The translations under genes and the position numbers were made by a program. Below are positions 11,265 through 22,469 of a stretch of DNA of 64,000 bases, one piece after another. Source of the DNA: Cynocephalus volans (Eukaryota > Chordata > Mammalia > Dermoptera > Cynocephalidae); assembly GCF_027409185.1 (NCBI RefSeq), contig NC_084469.1, positions 77,783,918-77,847,917 of the forward strand, in the 5' to 3' direction. Each line of letters begins with the position of its first letter. The first letter of the stretch is position 1. The notes beneath the pieces were generated by a model that was not told the origin of the DNA, did not search any database, and saw only the letters and a program-made list of their open reading frames with translations.

Positions 11265-11375
11265 GAAAAGCCTCTGTATTTAAAGCCCTGGTTTACCATG
11301 TTTGCCAATTTCCATGGTGTAAACAGTCCCACCATGGCCAATTTCCAGCCAACCACTAGGTCACTAAGTGCAAAG
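11265..11375. repeat. Diverged repeat shared with about 18,895-18,985
   Basis: TTTCCATGGTGTAAACAGTC and CCACCATGGCCAATTTCCAG are echoed at 18,920-18,962 (TTTCTATGGTACAGATACTC, CATCATGACCAATTTCAAGC). The two segments are copies of one interspersed repeat whose family I cannot name. Confidence 0.4.
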
Positions 11376-11859
11376 CTATCTTCACCTGGAGCAACTCAAT
11401 GGGCTCTGGGGAGGCTGTGGTTTTCACTCAAGCCACAAGGCTCTTTGTCTACCCAGTCTTAGCAGACCAGGCTTGTGAATGTCCCCATGTGACTGCTGGC
11501 CAGATAAATGTCCCAGCAATAAAAAGTCCTTTCTCCAGACACTGGTTTAACTGACTCTGTGGAAATGGCACTGTATTCCATGTGGACAGCACCTCAATGG
11601 GGGCAGGCAGAACTCCCTTGTCCCCATTTTCTTCTCGAAGCTTCCCTTCCAGAAAAACTTCTGGGGTCCACCTACCCTCCCAGGACACTCTCTTTTGTTG
11701 GAGCCAGCCCAACTGACAGAATCAGAGCAAACCACCCCCTGAAGGGAGCTCCAGAGGTCATGGTGGCTGGCCCCCTGCCTCCAGGCAGGTCTCCCCCTAA
11801 ATCATCCTAGACAGAACCTTCCTAGTTCTAGGCCCTTTGCTCCAAGCGCCCTGAGCAGC

Positions 11860-12105
11860 CAAGTAAAGTTTCATGCTGACTCTGTGGAGCTGCGACAGGG
11901 ACAGCACACACCACCAGCTCATAAGGGAATCATTAGTGACACGCAGCGGTGTATGAGGGCCCGAAGGCCTGTGGCAATTAATCACCATTCCTCGCTCGGC
12001 AGCACCAGCTGTCTCAGATGCAGCCCAACTCAAGGTAGCCCCTTAATTGTCCCCAGAGAAGGCAGGTGGGTGAGGGGCCACCTGAGCTAACATTAGCCAG
12101 CAATC
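11860..12105. promoter_or_regulatory. Candidate conserved enhancer, part 1
   Basis: Non-repetitive, with GGCAATTAATCACC (homeodomain-like), CATTCC (TEAD-like), an E-box CAGCTG and TTAATTG within 150 bp. It is separated from the larger block by a poly(A)/poly(T) junction. Function inferred from motif density only. Confidence 0.3.
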
Positions 12106-12115
12106 CTCCCAAATT

Positions 12116-12147
12116 AAAAAAAAAAAAAAAAAGATTTTTTTTTTTTT
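12116..12147. repeat. poly(A)17-GA-poly(T)13 palindrome
   Basis: Seventeen A's, GA, then thirteen T's make a near-perfect inverted repeat. It may be two abutting retroposon tails, but no element body is recognisable on either side. Confidence 0.7.
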
Positions 12148-12164
12148 AGAGTATTCAAATAGTT

Positions 12165-12900
12165 CTTACTTACTTTCCAGAGTCTGTTATTGGTATAAAG
12201 GTTGAAGCTCAGGCAGCTTAACTGTTATGTGGAATGACCTTTAGTTTTAATATTAATATATTATCGTAAAGTCTGTGTGAATCACGAATGCAATTTTGGT
12301 ATTCATATAAAATGCCACACGCTGAACCCGTTGCAACTTTTTCTCCCCCTCTCGTCCTCTAGTTGGCTGCAAACGGGTGAATTAATATGCGTCATATTCC
12401 TCTCCCCTTTATTTACTTAGAGAGGGTGGCCAGGCAACTTTATCAAGAGTAACATTACCAAGAGCTTTCCTGCAAGCTTCTTTATCATATTCACATCCGC
12501 GTCTGCTCGACACTTGTCAGTGTCAATCAAATCGCAATAATACGCAGATGATTTGCTCATTTGGTTTAATAAAATCTTTCTGCTTATTTGCGCTGCCTCC
12601 ATTACACCACGTAATTGCTGTGCTGCGGAGGTGAAAGGCAGCCAGTTGCCTGGGGGATAAGAGGAGACGATTGCTATATGAAGGATTTGTTTCTTTGCCT
12701 CTGTCTCTCCCCAGTCACTCATATTCCTAAAATTAATATTGTATTTGAATCCAGCCCTGCTATTCTTATGCAGGCTAACATTGTTATTACTTATTATTTG
12801 GATGCGAAGTCATTTATTCTTAGTTTTATGTCCAAGCTGTCAAGCTAAATTTCATTGTGAACTGCCACATACAATTTTTAACTGCCATTTAAAACCAGAT
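12165..12900. promoter_or_regulatory. Candidate deeply conserved enhancer, part 2
   Basis: About 730 bp free of recognisable repeats and of coding character. Dense with developmental motif cores: TGTCAATCAAATC (PBX/HOX-like), TTTAATAAAATC, GAATTAATATGCGTCAT, CACGTAATTGC, TAAAATTAATATTG. It also retains several CpG sites in AT-rich DNA, unusual for neutral mammalian sequence. This is the best candidate in the window for an ultraconserved-type element of the IRX/FTO regulatory neighbourhood. Conservation not testable here. Confidence 0.4.
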
Positions 12901-12904
12901 TCAA

Positions 12905-13605
12905 ACTCTAAATTATAGAGTGAGCTTGTTCAAAGGGCCGGCCTGACAGGAAGTGCAGTCAGAAGCCCCGATTTCTCAGGAAATCAAAGGGGCTCCCAGT
13001 GATGATTTTCGTGGAAAGGAGAGCACGCAGCCTTAGTAGTTCATAACCACCTTGATGGTGGCTGGACACCCCGGCTGGTGTGCAGAGGAAGAGGGGCGTG
13101 CAGGTGGCCGTGGAGCCTGGGGCTGTGCTCGGAGCCCACGCAGCACCTGTGCTTGAGCTGCGCTGAGTCTTGGAAAGAGTCACTCACCTGGCTGCGAGGT
13201 GGGTGGGGCCCGTGTGGCTTGCTAAGGGCGAGCTCACAGGGAGCATGCCAGCCTGCAGGAGCAGGAAGGACCAGACAGCTCGAAGCCACGGGATGAATTT
13301 GAGCTGGGCCCAGGCTGCTGTGTAACCCTCTCAGGAGGTAGGGATCTTCCAGGGTGTAGCTGGGGAGACACCAGTTAACTTTAAAGTCATTAATGGTTTT
13401 GCTTTGGTGTTCCTGCAAAGGGAATGCTCTTAGCTGAGCACAAGTAAGCATTTGGAAGTAGGGAGGGAGACCTGGGACATTATCCTGCCAGCTTAGCTAT
13501 AGGCTGGTTCTGTGGGCAGCGGGGAAGCCTGGGGCCTCCATCACACTCACGTCCAGCGTGTGCAGCAGTTGGGAGGGAACAGACATCCCACCCACAGTAG
13601 CCTCA
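12905..13605. other. Intergenic DNA, nothing recognised
   Basis: GC-richer than the preceding block. A 136-codon minus-strand frame at 13,041-13,451 has no family resemblance or splice context and is probably chance. Confidence 0.35.
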
Positions 13606-13609
13606 CAGG

Positions 13610-13770
13610 AGCAGCCACTTATTAAGCCCCTGTGGTGGGTGCTTTGCGTGAATCAGCTCATTAAATGTCTGTAAAGACAACCATCAGGAGTTGTCCTGCT
13701 GATGGAAAATGAAGATGCTGAGTCTTAAGGAGATTCAGAGGATGGAGGTTCTGGAAGCAGCTGGTCCAGC
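13610..13770 (-). repeat. MIR-like fragment
   Basis: CACTTATTAAGCCCCTGTGG, then TCAGCTCATTAAATGTCTG, then GATGGAAAATGAAGATGCTG follow antisense MIR order. Diverged. Confidence 0.4.
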
Positions 13771-14584
13771 CCAAAGGGGGGCAAAGGAAAGAGACTTTGC
13801 CAGGGGGAGGCCCTGAGGACAAGCCACTCCTGGGAGAAAGAGGCAGCAGCCGCAGCAGCTCTGGGACCACAGTCTCATCACTAGGCTGCCACTAAGGACC
13901 TAGCCTTTCTTTGTCCTCCAGGAAGGTCCAGTGTGCAAGGACGCCAGTGTCAGGCCAACCCCAAGGAGAACTCCTGTCACTGCCCCAGTCAATAGCATTT
14001 TAAGGTTTGTAGCCAAGCCCAGGGACTCCAAAATGCTTTCAATGGCCTTTGTTAAAGTGTCCATGCTTAGAAATAGACACAGAGGGAGGATCTCTGAGTC
14101 CTGTTATTAAGCTGGACCATCCCAGACAGACCCACTTCTGATGTAGGTCTCCAGGTCTCAAGTCACACTGCACGGTAAGAAGAGGGAGCATTCGAGTCCC
14201 TCCTCCTCCCACTTTGGTTGATCACCCACCCCCAATCTCTAGTACTAAAAAGGCCTTCATTCTAAATGCACACACTTTGTCTTGGGTACAGTTTATGAAA
14301 TGTAACATAGGCAGAGGGCAGAGCTGCCGCAGGGGCTATGGAAAGCTGGACTCCCGGCCATTTGGCAGGAGAGTGTTGGTGACTTCTCTGTTCCTCCATC
14401 CCTTCCTTGCTTTGGCACAGCAAAGAGGCTGGTGCTCTGTTGGTGGATGGAGAAGGGGGGAGCACCTTAAGGCAGCTTCTGGTCTGGGCCCACCCCGTGC
14501 CTGAGCTCACCTCCGGCTGTGGATTTCGGTGGGTGAGCCGTGGCACCCGGTGTGTTGTGAATCATGCATGGGTGTGCCACCAAG
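13771..14584. other. Intergenic DNA, nothing recognised
   Basis: No gene or confident repeat. Confidence 0.35.
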
Positions 14585-15300
14585 TTTTACACCGTAAGTA
14601 GTTTATTGAGAGAGAGTTCCCATACCGTACAATTCTTCCATTTGAAGTGTATGATTCGGTGGATTTTTGTGTAGTCCAGAGTTGTGCAACCATCACCACA
14701 GTCAGTTTTAGAACATTTTCATGACCTCAAAAAGAAACCTCGTACCTTTGTCTAGCTATCACCCTCTTATGCCCGTTCCCAGCCATAAGCCGCCACTAAT
14801 TTACTGTTTCTGTAGATTTGCCTATTCTGGACATTTCAGATAAATAGAATCATATGTGGTCTTTTGTGACTGGTTTCTTTCACTTACGATAATGTTTTCG
14901 AGGTTCATCCATGTGGCAGCACTTCATTCCTTTCTATGGCCAAATAACATTCCATTGCGGGAATATAGCACAGTTTGTTTATCCGTTCATTCATTCATGG
15001 GCACCTGGGTTGTCTCCACCTCTGGCTATTGTGAACAGTGTGGCTATGAACACTTATGTACAGGTTTTTTTGAACACATGTCAATTCTTTTGGACGTATA
15101 CCTAAGGGTGGAATTGCTGGGTCATTGCCAACTTTTGATCAATATTTAAAGCTACTTTTTGCCACAGTGACTCATATGTCAGTTGTCACTTCTCTCCTTA
15201 AACTCCCTCCCCAAACGAATTGCATTGGCACGGACATTGAGTCAGCTGTGTACCTTTTACTAACGATTTTGTATAAAGATCAAGGAATGGATCAACCCAC
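14585..15300 (-). repeat. Old L1, 3'UTR and ORF2 end
   Basis: Antisense L1M order is clear: AGTTTATTGAGAGAGAGTTC, ACCATCACCACAGTCAG, TTTGCCTATTCTGGACATTT, TTCATCCATGTGGCAGCAC, TTGTGAACAGTGTGGC, ACCTAAGGGTGGAATTGCTG. Same class as the copies at 4,240 and 5,402. Confidence 0.75.
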
Positions 15301-16250
15301 AGTTCTTGGTGAATAAAACTCTCCATTTGACCTGCCTGGTTCTTCGTCTGTCTTGTTGCCAGCGTCCCCAGCACCACCTCCACCTGCCTCCCCGTCTTCT
15401 CCCCTAGTTTTGCTCCTTTCCTATGCACTGAAGCTCAGCCTCGGCCCCTCCAAGCTTGCTTGATCACCTCATGGACCCCTTAATCTCTTCAGGAAGAGAA
15501 AAGCTCACTTTATAAAGGCCATGGAACAAAGAGTGATCCTGAACTCCATCAACAAGATTCTTCAGTTACTGGGATCTACCCTCCTTAGAAAACAATGGGA
15601 GATGAAATATAATTTTTTCTGACATGTAACAGCTGCTGGTAGATTCTATCCCAGGGACATCTCTTCTCTACCCAGTCAGGAGGGTTCAGCTTTCCACAAG
15701 GCCAAAGGTTATACAGAAGTCACAAACTAGTGACCCTTAGGATGTAGTTTATTAAGCACTCAGTGTTTGAGAATTTTTTTAGTTTCCTGATTTTAAAAAT
15801 TAGGAGGACTCCCATTAAAAAAAAAAAAAAAAAGATCCAGATGCCCCAGTCTTCCTTGAAAAACAAACAGATCTGACAACCATAAACCACATCCGTGCCT
15901 GGCACCAGGTGGCTAGATCTGAGCAGTGGCTGTCCTCAGGCTGGGCCTGTACCTTATCCCGGCCCCAGCCTGGCACACATCCCTCACTCTTATGCCCTAT
16001 CTGGCCCCTGTGGGCATTTAGATTTCTAGCCCACGCTCTAGGGTAACCTCAGTGTGGCACCAAGCAAAGAGCAGGTACTAGGAATCCTCAGGACTCTGAG
16101 TACAGCAGTCAGGGTGGTAACCAGGGCTGCTGTGCTGGAGGTGACATCCAAGTGTCCAAGGGATGAGCAGGGATGCCGTGTAAGCCCAGCAGAGGAGCCA
16201 CTGGGTAGGAACCCTTACACAATGTGGCACAAGCCCAGGAGGCTGACAGC
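15301..16250. other. Intergenic DNA, nothing recognised
   Basis: Contains an A17 run at about 15,817-15,833 but no identifiable element or gene. Confidence 0.35.
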
Positions 16251-16254
16251 CACT

Positions 16255-17365
16255 GCCCAGAGAGCAAACCAAGCAGATTCATTCAGCAAATACTGATTGA
16301 GCTGCTTCCAGACGCTGGGGAGAGCTGCGAGCCTGATAGACTTGCACTCCTGCCCTTGTGGACCAGACTTTCAAACCGGGAAGCCAGACAATATCCAAGG
16401 CAAATATGCAAAACCCAGGGTTTGTCTGATGGTGAGAAGGGCTATGGAAAAGTGGAGAGAGGCGAGTGTTGGTGGAGGTGGGCAGAGGCAGGGAGGACTG
16501 CAGTTTAGACAGAGTGGCCGAGGAAGGCCTCGCTGAGAAGGCGAAGTTTGAGTGAAAGCCTGAGGAAGTGAGCCATAGAGCTGCCTGGAAGAGGACATGC
16601 CCAGGCAGAGGGAATGGCAAGCGAAGGGCCTGTGCGTGGTGCGCTCGAGGGTGAGCGACGAGGCTCCTGTGGCTGGCACAGCACGGGGAAGGCGAGGGTG
16701 GAGATGAGCGCGGGAGGAAGGAGGGGATTGCAGGGGGCCTCATGGACATTGCAAGGACATCGAAGTCTACTCTGAGATGGGAAACCACTGAGAATTTGAA
16801 TAGAAGAGCGGCACGATCTGAATTAGGTTTCAACAGGATCACGTTGGCTGGGTCTGCAGGGCAAACAGAGACCACTCAGGAGGCTTCATCAGTAACCCAG
16901 GCAAGCAACGGGCGTGGGGAGACCAGGTGGAGGCAGGTGAGCTGGTGACGAGTGACTGGGTTTCTGGATGGAGCTGAAGGCAGGACTGCCCGGGTGTGCT
17001 GATAAGAGGAATGTGGAGTGTGATTGGCAAGGATGACTCAAAGGTTATGGACCCAAGCAACTGGAAGGGTACCATCACCATGTACACAATGGAAGCCTGC
17101 GTGGGAGGAGGGATGCCATGACAGATGGACACGTTGGCTGTGAAGACATTGAGGGAGCAGCTGGCGACAGGAGCTTGGCATTTAGGAATCAGAAGATCAG
17201 GAGAGAGGTCCCAGCTGGGGACCCAGGCTGGAGCCAGGGGTGCATAGACTGGCTGAGGCCACCATGAAAGTGAATGTAGAAAGAAAAGAGGTCCCAGGCT
17301 GAGCCCTCGGCTCGCCAACATAAAGAGGCCAGGGACAGGTGGAGACAACAGCAACAGAGAGAGCA
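16255..17365 (-). repeat. L2 LINE and associated ancient repeat
   Basis: First half reads as antisense L2: CATTCAGCAAATACTGATTG, GGAAGGCCTCGCTGAGAAGG, CAGGCAGAGGGAATGGCAAG, GATGGGAAACCACTGAGAAT, GGATCACGTTGGCTG. The second half (from about 16,900) continues in the style of an ancient repeat (AAGGATGACTCAAAGGTTAT, CAGGAGAGAGGTCCCAGC), which I can only call L2-associated. A 198-codon minus-strand frame here (16,279-16,875) is a by-product of GC-rich repeat sequence. Confidence 0.55.
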
Positions 17366-17469
17366 GTGGGTCACTTGCTACCTGGGGTTAGAAGTTGGGG
17401 AGGAAGAATGGGTAACAAAGTTCTGCTGACCTATGTACGTGACTAAACTAAGGCGCAGACTGTTTTGTC

Positions 17470-17905
17470 TCTTGTTCTGGTGTCAGATCTATTACTTAAA
17501 ATGTTTTCATTATTTTTTTTGCATAAGAAAAATGTTCATCAGATGTTTCAAATTTTTCTGTATTTCTAAAACAAAAACTCCCACTGAGGAACTTTTACGT
17601 TGTTTCCAGGCTTTTGCTGCAATTAATAACCTTGTACACCAGTAGTTTTGCACTTGTGTGAGTTTAAACATGTTGGATAAGTTCCTAGAAGTGGGATTGT
17701 TAGGTCAAAGGGTACGTGCATTTGTATCTTTAATAGATATTGCCAAAGGCGGTACAAGTTAAGCTCCCGTTAGCATGTATGAGAGTGCCTGTTTTGATAT
17801 GTTTTCCAACACAGTCTGTTACCAAATTTTTTGACGTTTCCATCTGTGAATTTTTTTTAAAAAATGGAGTTGTAGTTTGCATTTCTCTTATTACAGGGGA
17901 AGTTG
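17470..17905 (-). repeat. Old L1 ORF2 fragment
   Basis: Antisense L1M ORF2: TTGTTTCCAGGCTTTTGCTG, AAGTTCCTAGAAGTGGGATT, AGGTCAAAGGGTACGTGCAT, AGATATTGCCAAAGGCGG, TATGAGAGTGCCTG. Confidence 0.65.
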
Positions 17906-18084
17906 TCTGTAGTTATTGACACAGTACCCAGAACTGTCCCTCAGCAGAAGGGTTATGTGACTAAAGTTGGCATTTAGTGCCCCTTTTCTTTGCTTGGCCT
18001 CTTCTAGTGCCCCATGGCTTTCTGGTCCCTTTTGCCCAGGAGGAAATAAACAGAGAAACTTATTACTTCGAGAGTTTTTATTTT

Positions 18085-18187
18085 GTTTTGTTTTGGGCTT
18101 TTTTGCAGCAGACTGGTACAGGGATCGAACCCTGGACCTTGGTGTTATCAGCACCACACTCTAACCAACTGAGTGAAGCAGCCAGCG
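18085..18187 (-). mobile_element. tRNA-Ile-derived SINE, monomer
   Basis: Minus strand has an A-box region (TCACTCAGTTGGTTAGAGTG), TGTGGTGCTGATAACACC and B-box-like GGGTTCGATCCC, followed by a T-rich tail on the + strand. This copy keeps the canonical tRNA TTCGATCC B box. No clear duplication. Confidence 0.75.
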
Positions 18188-18309
18188 CTCCCTTGAGGAT
18201 TTGAGTCACTAAAAGTGGATATTCCCTGATATTACTTACTGTAGGAGTCAACATGGCAGAGCAATACTTCTCCCAAAACGATGACTCATCCACGGTAGTA
18301 TCTGAGGCT

Positions 18310-19250
18310 CCGGTACTATTCATTCATTCAATTCAGCAGCTAGTGACTGAGAGCCTGGTGTGTACCAGGCACTGGGCTGGGCCTTGAGGAAATGAGAAAG
18401 TTAAGATCCCTACGCTCAAGGAAGCTTTATGTTCTAGCAGGGGCCAGACGACCATCAAGCAAACAGATGAGCATTTTAGGGAGAGGTCAGTGCTACAAAG
18501 AAAGTAAAATAGGACAATGCGACAGCAACTGAACAAGACAGATCAATGCGACAGTGACTGAACAAGACAGATCCAGGGAAGGTCCCTTTGGGGAGGTGAC
18601 ATCTCAGCCGAAGCCTGAAAGAGAAGGGGAGGACAGTCGTGTGAAGGTCTAGGGAAGAGGCATTCCAGACAGAGGGAACAGACCATCCAAGGGGATGTCC
18701 AAGGAGCAGACACAGGGCTCGTGAGTTTGTGCAGAGAGGGCAAAGAGGGGAGAAATGCCCCTGACTATGAAGAAGTGACACCCAAAGGCCACTGAAGAAT
18801 TGGATTGTCTTTGATTGTACTTGGAAGCTCTCAGTAAAGGCTTTCAGCGATGGTGTGCTGGTAAATGTTCAGTCAGCTGGGGGGTGGGCATGGAGTGTGG
18901 TTTATAGCGTATGCCAATGGTTTCTATGGTACAGATACTCCCATCATGACCAATTTCAAGCTACTAAAGTGAGTTCATGAACTCAGAGTATGAAAGAGAC
19001 GTGGACTCACAGACATCCGGTGGGCGAAAACACTCTTTCTCCAGACACATTTTATTGAAAGTATTCTGCTTTATACAAGTTCAGGGGCATTTTATAAAAC
19101 GAGACTTTGCAAACTGGTAAGAGGCACACCACTGGTTTAAGCCAGAAAGCGATGTGCTTTGATTCCCGTTAAGATCATTCTGGCTGCTGTGTGGCCCTTC
19201 TTGAGACCTTCGAGTCAATAGATGCCGGGGCCACCCTCATGACAGGGCCA
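18310..19250 (-). repeat. L2 LINE, several segments
   Basis: Antisense L2 3' region: GTGTGTACCAGGCACTGGGC, CTCAAGGAAGCTTTATGTTC, TTTGGGGAGGTGACATCTCA, GGCATTCCAGACAGAGGGAA. After a unique stretch and an unnamed repeat at 18,895-18,985 it resumes near 19,160 (AAGATCATTCTGGCTGCTGT). Confidence 0.5.
18515..18572 (+). repeat. 29-bp direct tandem duplication
   Basis: Two adjacent 29-bp units, 18,515-18,543 and 18,544-18,572, differ at two bases (CA versus TG). It lies inside the L2 segment. Confidence 0.85.
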
Positions 19251-19254
19251 GCCG

Positions 19255-20125
19255 TATCATTTCCTTCCATTTCCTTCCCACGTCCTGCCTTTCTTTCCTG
19301 CTAAGGTGCATACCACAGCCTTGGATCTTAATTTTATTTCAACAATGACCTTGATTCTTTTGAGTCAGATTCATATCAGTGCCCAAAGCTACTTCTCCTT
19401 AACTTCTCCTGCTCTTGTGTGGAGAAAGTCCAGAGCAGAAAGAAAGCCCCTTCGCCTTTCCATGTTGTTTTTATTTCTCTCCTGCCATATGCATAGATAT
19501 TGGTTCCACGTAGCCCCATGTGGGATCCTGCCCTTCCTCCCTGCTTTTTGCTCCCAAAGTCAGACACTGGGAAGCCTGTGCTCCTCTCAGGACGATCCGA
19601 TTGCCTCTGTGCTTGGAATTCCACACATGGGGATGGAGAGGCCCTTTTCTCTTTCATTTCCACGTCTAATTTAAGGACGGGATGGAAAGTGTAAACAATT
19701 TTTTGATGTCTTATCATCCTTAAAATTCTGAAATTACTTTGGTCTTCGATGGTCAGCAAATAATTTTCAGTTGAAGAAACATCATTTTTCATGCCTTTCG
19801 TTCTGGCCTGGCCCCATCCCATGGTACAATTACTGATGTAACTGTGGCCAGTGCAGAGACCGTGAGAGCCGTAGATCAGAGGCTGTTTACCAGACCTTGC
19901 AGGCATCGATTTATTCAAGCTATCTGACACAGCTGATCATATTTTATCTTCCCAAATCTTCTCACCCGATTGATTTTTCAGAAAGTTTTTAATGCAGGTT
20001 TATTCACCTGGCTAATCCATTCATCTTCGGTTCCACCTGTAAAGTCAAGGAAATCTCTGGGGTGATCTGCAAAAGGAAAGACATTCTCTCTGTGCCTCTC
20101 CCCACCTCCCTCCCACCTTTCTGTG
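19255..20125. other. Intergenic DNA, nothing recognised
   Basis: A 184-codon minus-strand frame (19,376-19,930) has no recognisable domain and no splice or promoter context. Treated as a chance frame. Confidence 0.35.
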
Positions 20126-20182
20126 CACACACATACATGCACATGCACATGTACACACACACTCACATACATACACACGTTC
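20126..20182. repeat. (CA)n simple repeat with CATACA variants
   Basis: Alternating CACACA/CATACATGCACATG tract, imperfect. Confidence 0.85.
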
Positions 20183-20483
20183 ACGCGCAACACCCCCCAA
20201 AGTGCAGCTAATTATCCATAAAACCTCATTTCATCATCCTAGGCCTCCATTTCTTCTGAAAAATTAAGGATTGCACTATTTTGTCTTTTAAGTCCTAACT
20301 TGAGGTGTTCGAAACCAAAGAGTTTTGAGTTGGAAGGGAAGAGAGAATGAAGCCCGATCTCCACCTTTCACAGTTTACAAAGCTGAGGCTCTTCTTCCAT
20401 GTGATTGGGCGCAAGCCCCAGCTAACACTGGCAATCAAACTCCTTTTCCCTGCAGCCTGGGGTTATTTTCCTCCATTTTTCTC

Positions 20484-20498
20484 AAGAGCAGAAAGATT
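20484..20498. repeat. 15-bp target-site duplication, left copy
   Basis: AAGAGCAGAAAGATT recurs exactly at 21,852-21,866, bracketing the insertion. Confidence 0.85.
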
Positions 20499-21851
20499 AT
20501 TTTTTCTTAAGTTTATTAATATTATTTTTTTACATTCTAACAGGTTGCAGAGCAGTTGGGAGTGGGAGAGGGAAAAGGGGAAGGAAATAGAGTAGGTGAA
20601 AGAAGAAGGGGGTGTGTGGTCGAGGCCTGTGACACCCCCCTCATTCCTGCAGAGGAGACCAGGGGGCTTCCAGCAGTGGCTTGGTCATTGCTGGGCTGGA
20701 TACAGATGTCAGGGGATGTGGCTGAAGCCCTCGGCCCCCCACCACCCCAGCTCAGGAGCCTGGGGCACTTCCTGTGGTGCTTCGATGGCCATCGCTGGGC
20801 TGGCTGTCGGTGTCAGGGGGCATGTCTAAGGCCCCTGGTCCTCCTCCATCCCTGGCTTGGGAACCCAGGGAGATTCTGGTCCTTCTAGGTTTTACAGGTG
20901 TTCTTTGCTGATGTGAGACCTTTACTAGTTAATATCAAACTTTGTCTCTGGTCTGTGGGTATTTTGTTTTTTCTTTCAGTTCTGTGTTGGATTATTTGCT
21001 ATTCTCACCACTTCAATTCTGTCTGCACTGGAACTAATTTGTTGTCCTTTGCTTACTTCTAAAATGGGGGAACTTCCTATGGGAACCAGCACTTGAGTCC
21101 TATGGTTGAGCTAAATTGCTACTTTGCTGCTGATTCCCTGGGGAAGGTTTTTTTGTGCAGCTCAGGTTTTAATGGTTGACTTTGTACATACTTCTGAGTC
21201 TTATGAGATCCAGTGAACCCGGGTTGTGTGGAAACTCTGGCCTGGGCCTGAGACTTTTCAGCACACTATACTTGCTGCAGATCTGTATTCCTAACCAGTC
21301 TCCACTGAGTGGTCCTGTGCTGATTGGGGGGCAGATCAGCTGTCCATGCTGTCCCCCGGTGTTCCCCTGGTGGGCCTATCTCCCCCACCACCTGCACTCC
21401 AAACACTTCCCATGGGATTGGTCATAGCCAGTCCCTTGCAATGACTCACCAGCCTCTGAGTGGCTCTTTTTTTCAGTTGTCTGTCACCCCTTGCACCTAT
21501 GTGGGTCCACGGGAACCCTGTCAGTGGTCTTGCTGGCCTGAGGGCCACCAAGACCCTCTTCTCCCCTGCCATTTCCAAGCAAATTCATAGGGAGGGCACC
21601 ACTGTGGCTTTTGCCAGCTCTTGCTCCGTGTGCTCACCAGGGCCAGCCTTGAAGTGGCCAGGGCTGAAACAGTCGGAGTGGTCTTCCTTCTCTCATGTGG
21701 TTTCTCCTGCCTTTGTGAACTCCATAGGTCTCTCCTCCTCTTCCCCTGAGCTCTAGTGGCCACAGCTTGGCTGTCATTGCTTTTTAGTAGTTGTAAATTG
21801 GTTGATTGGTGGGAGAGAGTGATGCTGGGGGCCATCTATTCTGCCACCTTT
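20499..21851 (-). mobile_element. ORF-less retroposon, 1.35 kb, with TSD
   Basis: The insertion is bounded by a perfect 15-bp duplication and has an A-rich tail on the minus strand (T-rich ATTTTTTCTTAAG and ATTATTTTTTT at the left end). The minus-strand 5' end, near 21,850, reads GGTGGCAGAATAGATGGC and looks like an L1-type 5'UTR start. No long reading frame is present. The 3' part carries two tandem 101-bp units (20,667-20,767 and 20,768-20,868). Size, tail and duplication fit L1-driven retroposition of a non-coding RNA. It may be a non-autonomous L1 derivative with 5'UTR and 3'UTR but no ORFs, or a retrocopy of another transcript. Confidence 0.6.
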
Positions 21852-21866
21852 AAGAGCAGAAAGATT

Positions 21867-22465
21867 TTAAGTTGTAGAAATGAAGACCTCTCTCTGGGGC
21901 ACTCCAGCAAGTGGCCACATTGTCAGTTGTCTTTCTTCTGTTGCTGGAGCCATGGGTCAAGTAGAGAGACACCAAATGAGAAGAAGAATGTCTTGGAAAA
22001 TAATATAAGTAACATGTGGAGGATGTTGGTGGCTGCGTGTGCTCTCCTGAAGGGCATTACCACCAAAGAATCTGAAGCATGACTCCAGCTCCTCCCATAT
22101 TAGGCAACGAGAAAACAAGGGTGGTAGAGCCACAGTGTGAAGTTAACCTACCAATTTCCATAGGTCTGCATCTCAGAGGAAAGCACCTCTGTTCCTAGAG
22201 TCCTTGCCCTCTGTAGGTCCAAGCTGCAAAGTTAGTAACTCGTTGACCTGGCCAAAGAAGCAACCCAGCTGAATTCTGCAGAAAAAGGTCATGACCCTTC
22301 TGCTGTGGTTTGCTGGAGCCAAAATGTGCATCATCTCTCATGATCCTACCTCAGAAGGGGCTGCTCCTTTGATGCACGTCTCTGCCTTTTCCCCCCACTG
22401 TTGGGTGAGTGGTTTGCAGAAGTAAGATAGGAGGTGCTTGGTTTACCTGGATTCGGTTACAGGAC
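21867..22465. other. Intergenic DNA, nothing recognised
   Basis: No gene or confident repeat. Confidence 0.35.
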
Positions 22466-22469
22466 ATGC

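Noticed and set aside
16279..16875. 198-codon minus-strand frame
   Set aside because: Lies in an antisense L2 copy; low-complexity Ser/Pro-rich translation typical of GC-rich repeats. Old L2 reverse-transcriptase homology is not evident over its length.
10880..18187. Functional tRNA-Ile genes
   Set aside because: The tRNA-like parts have mismatched stems and are followed by A-rich tails, as in SINEs.
19376..19930. 184-codon minus-strand frame
   Set aside because: No domain, no splice or promoter context; single isolated frame in intergenic DNA.
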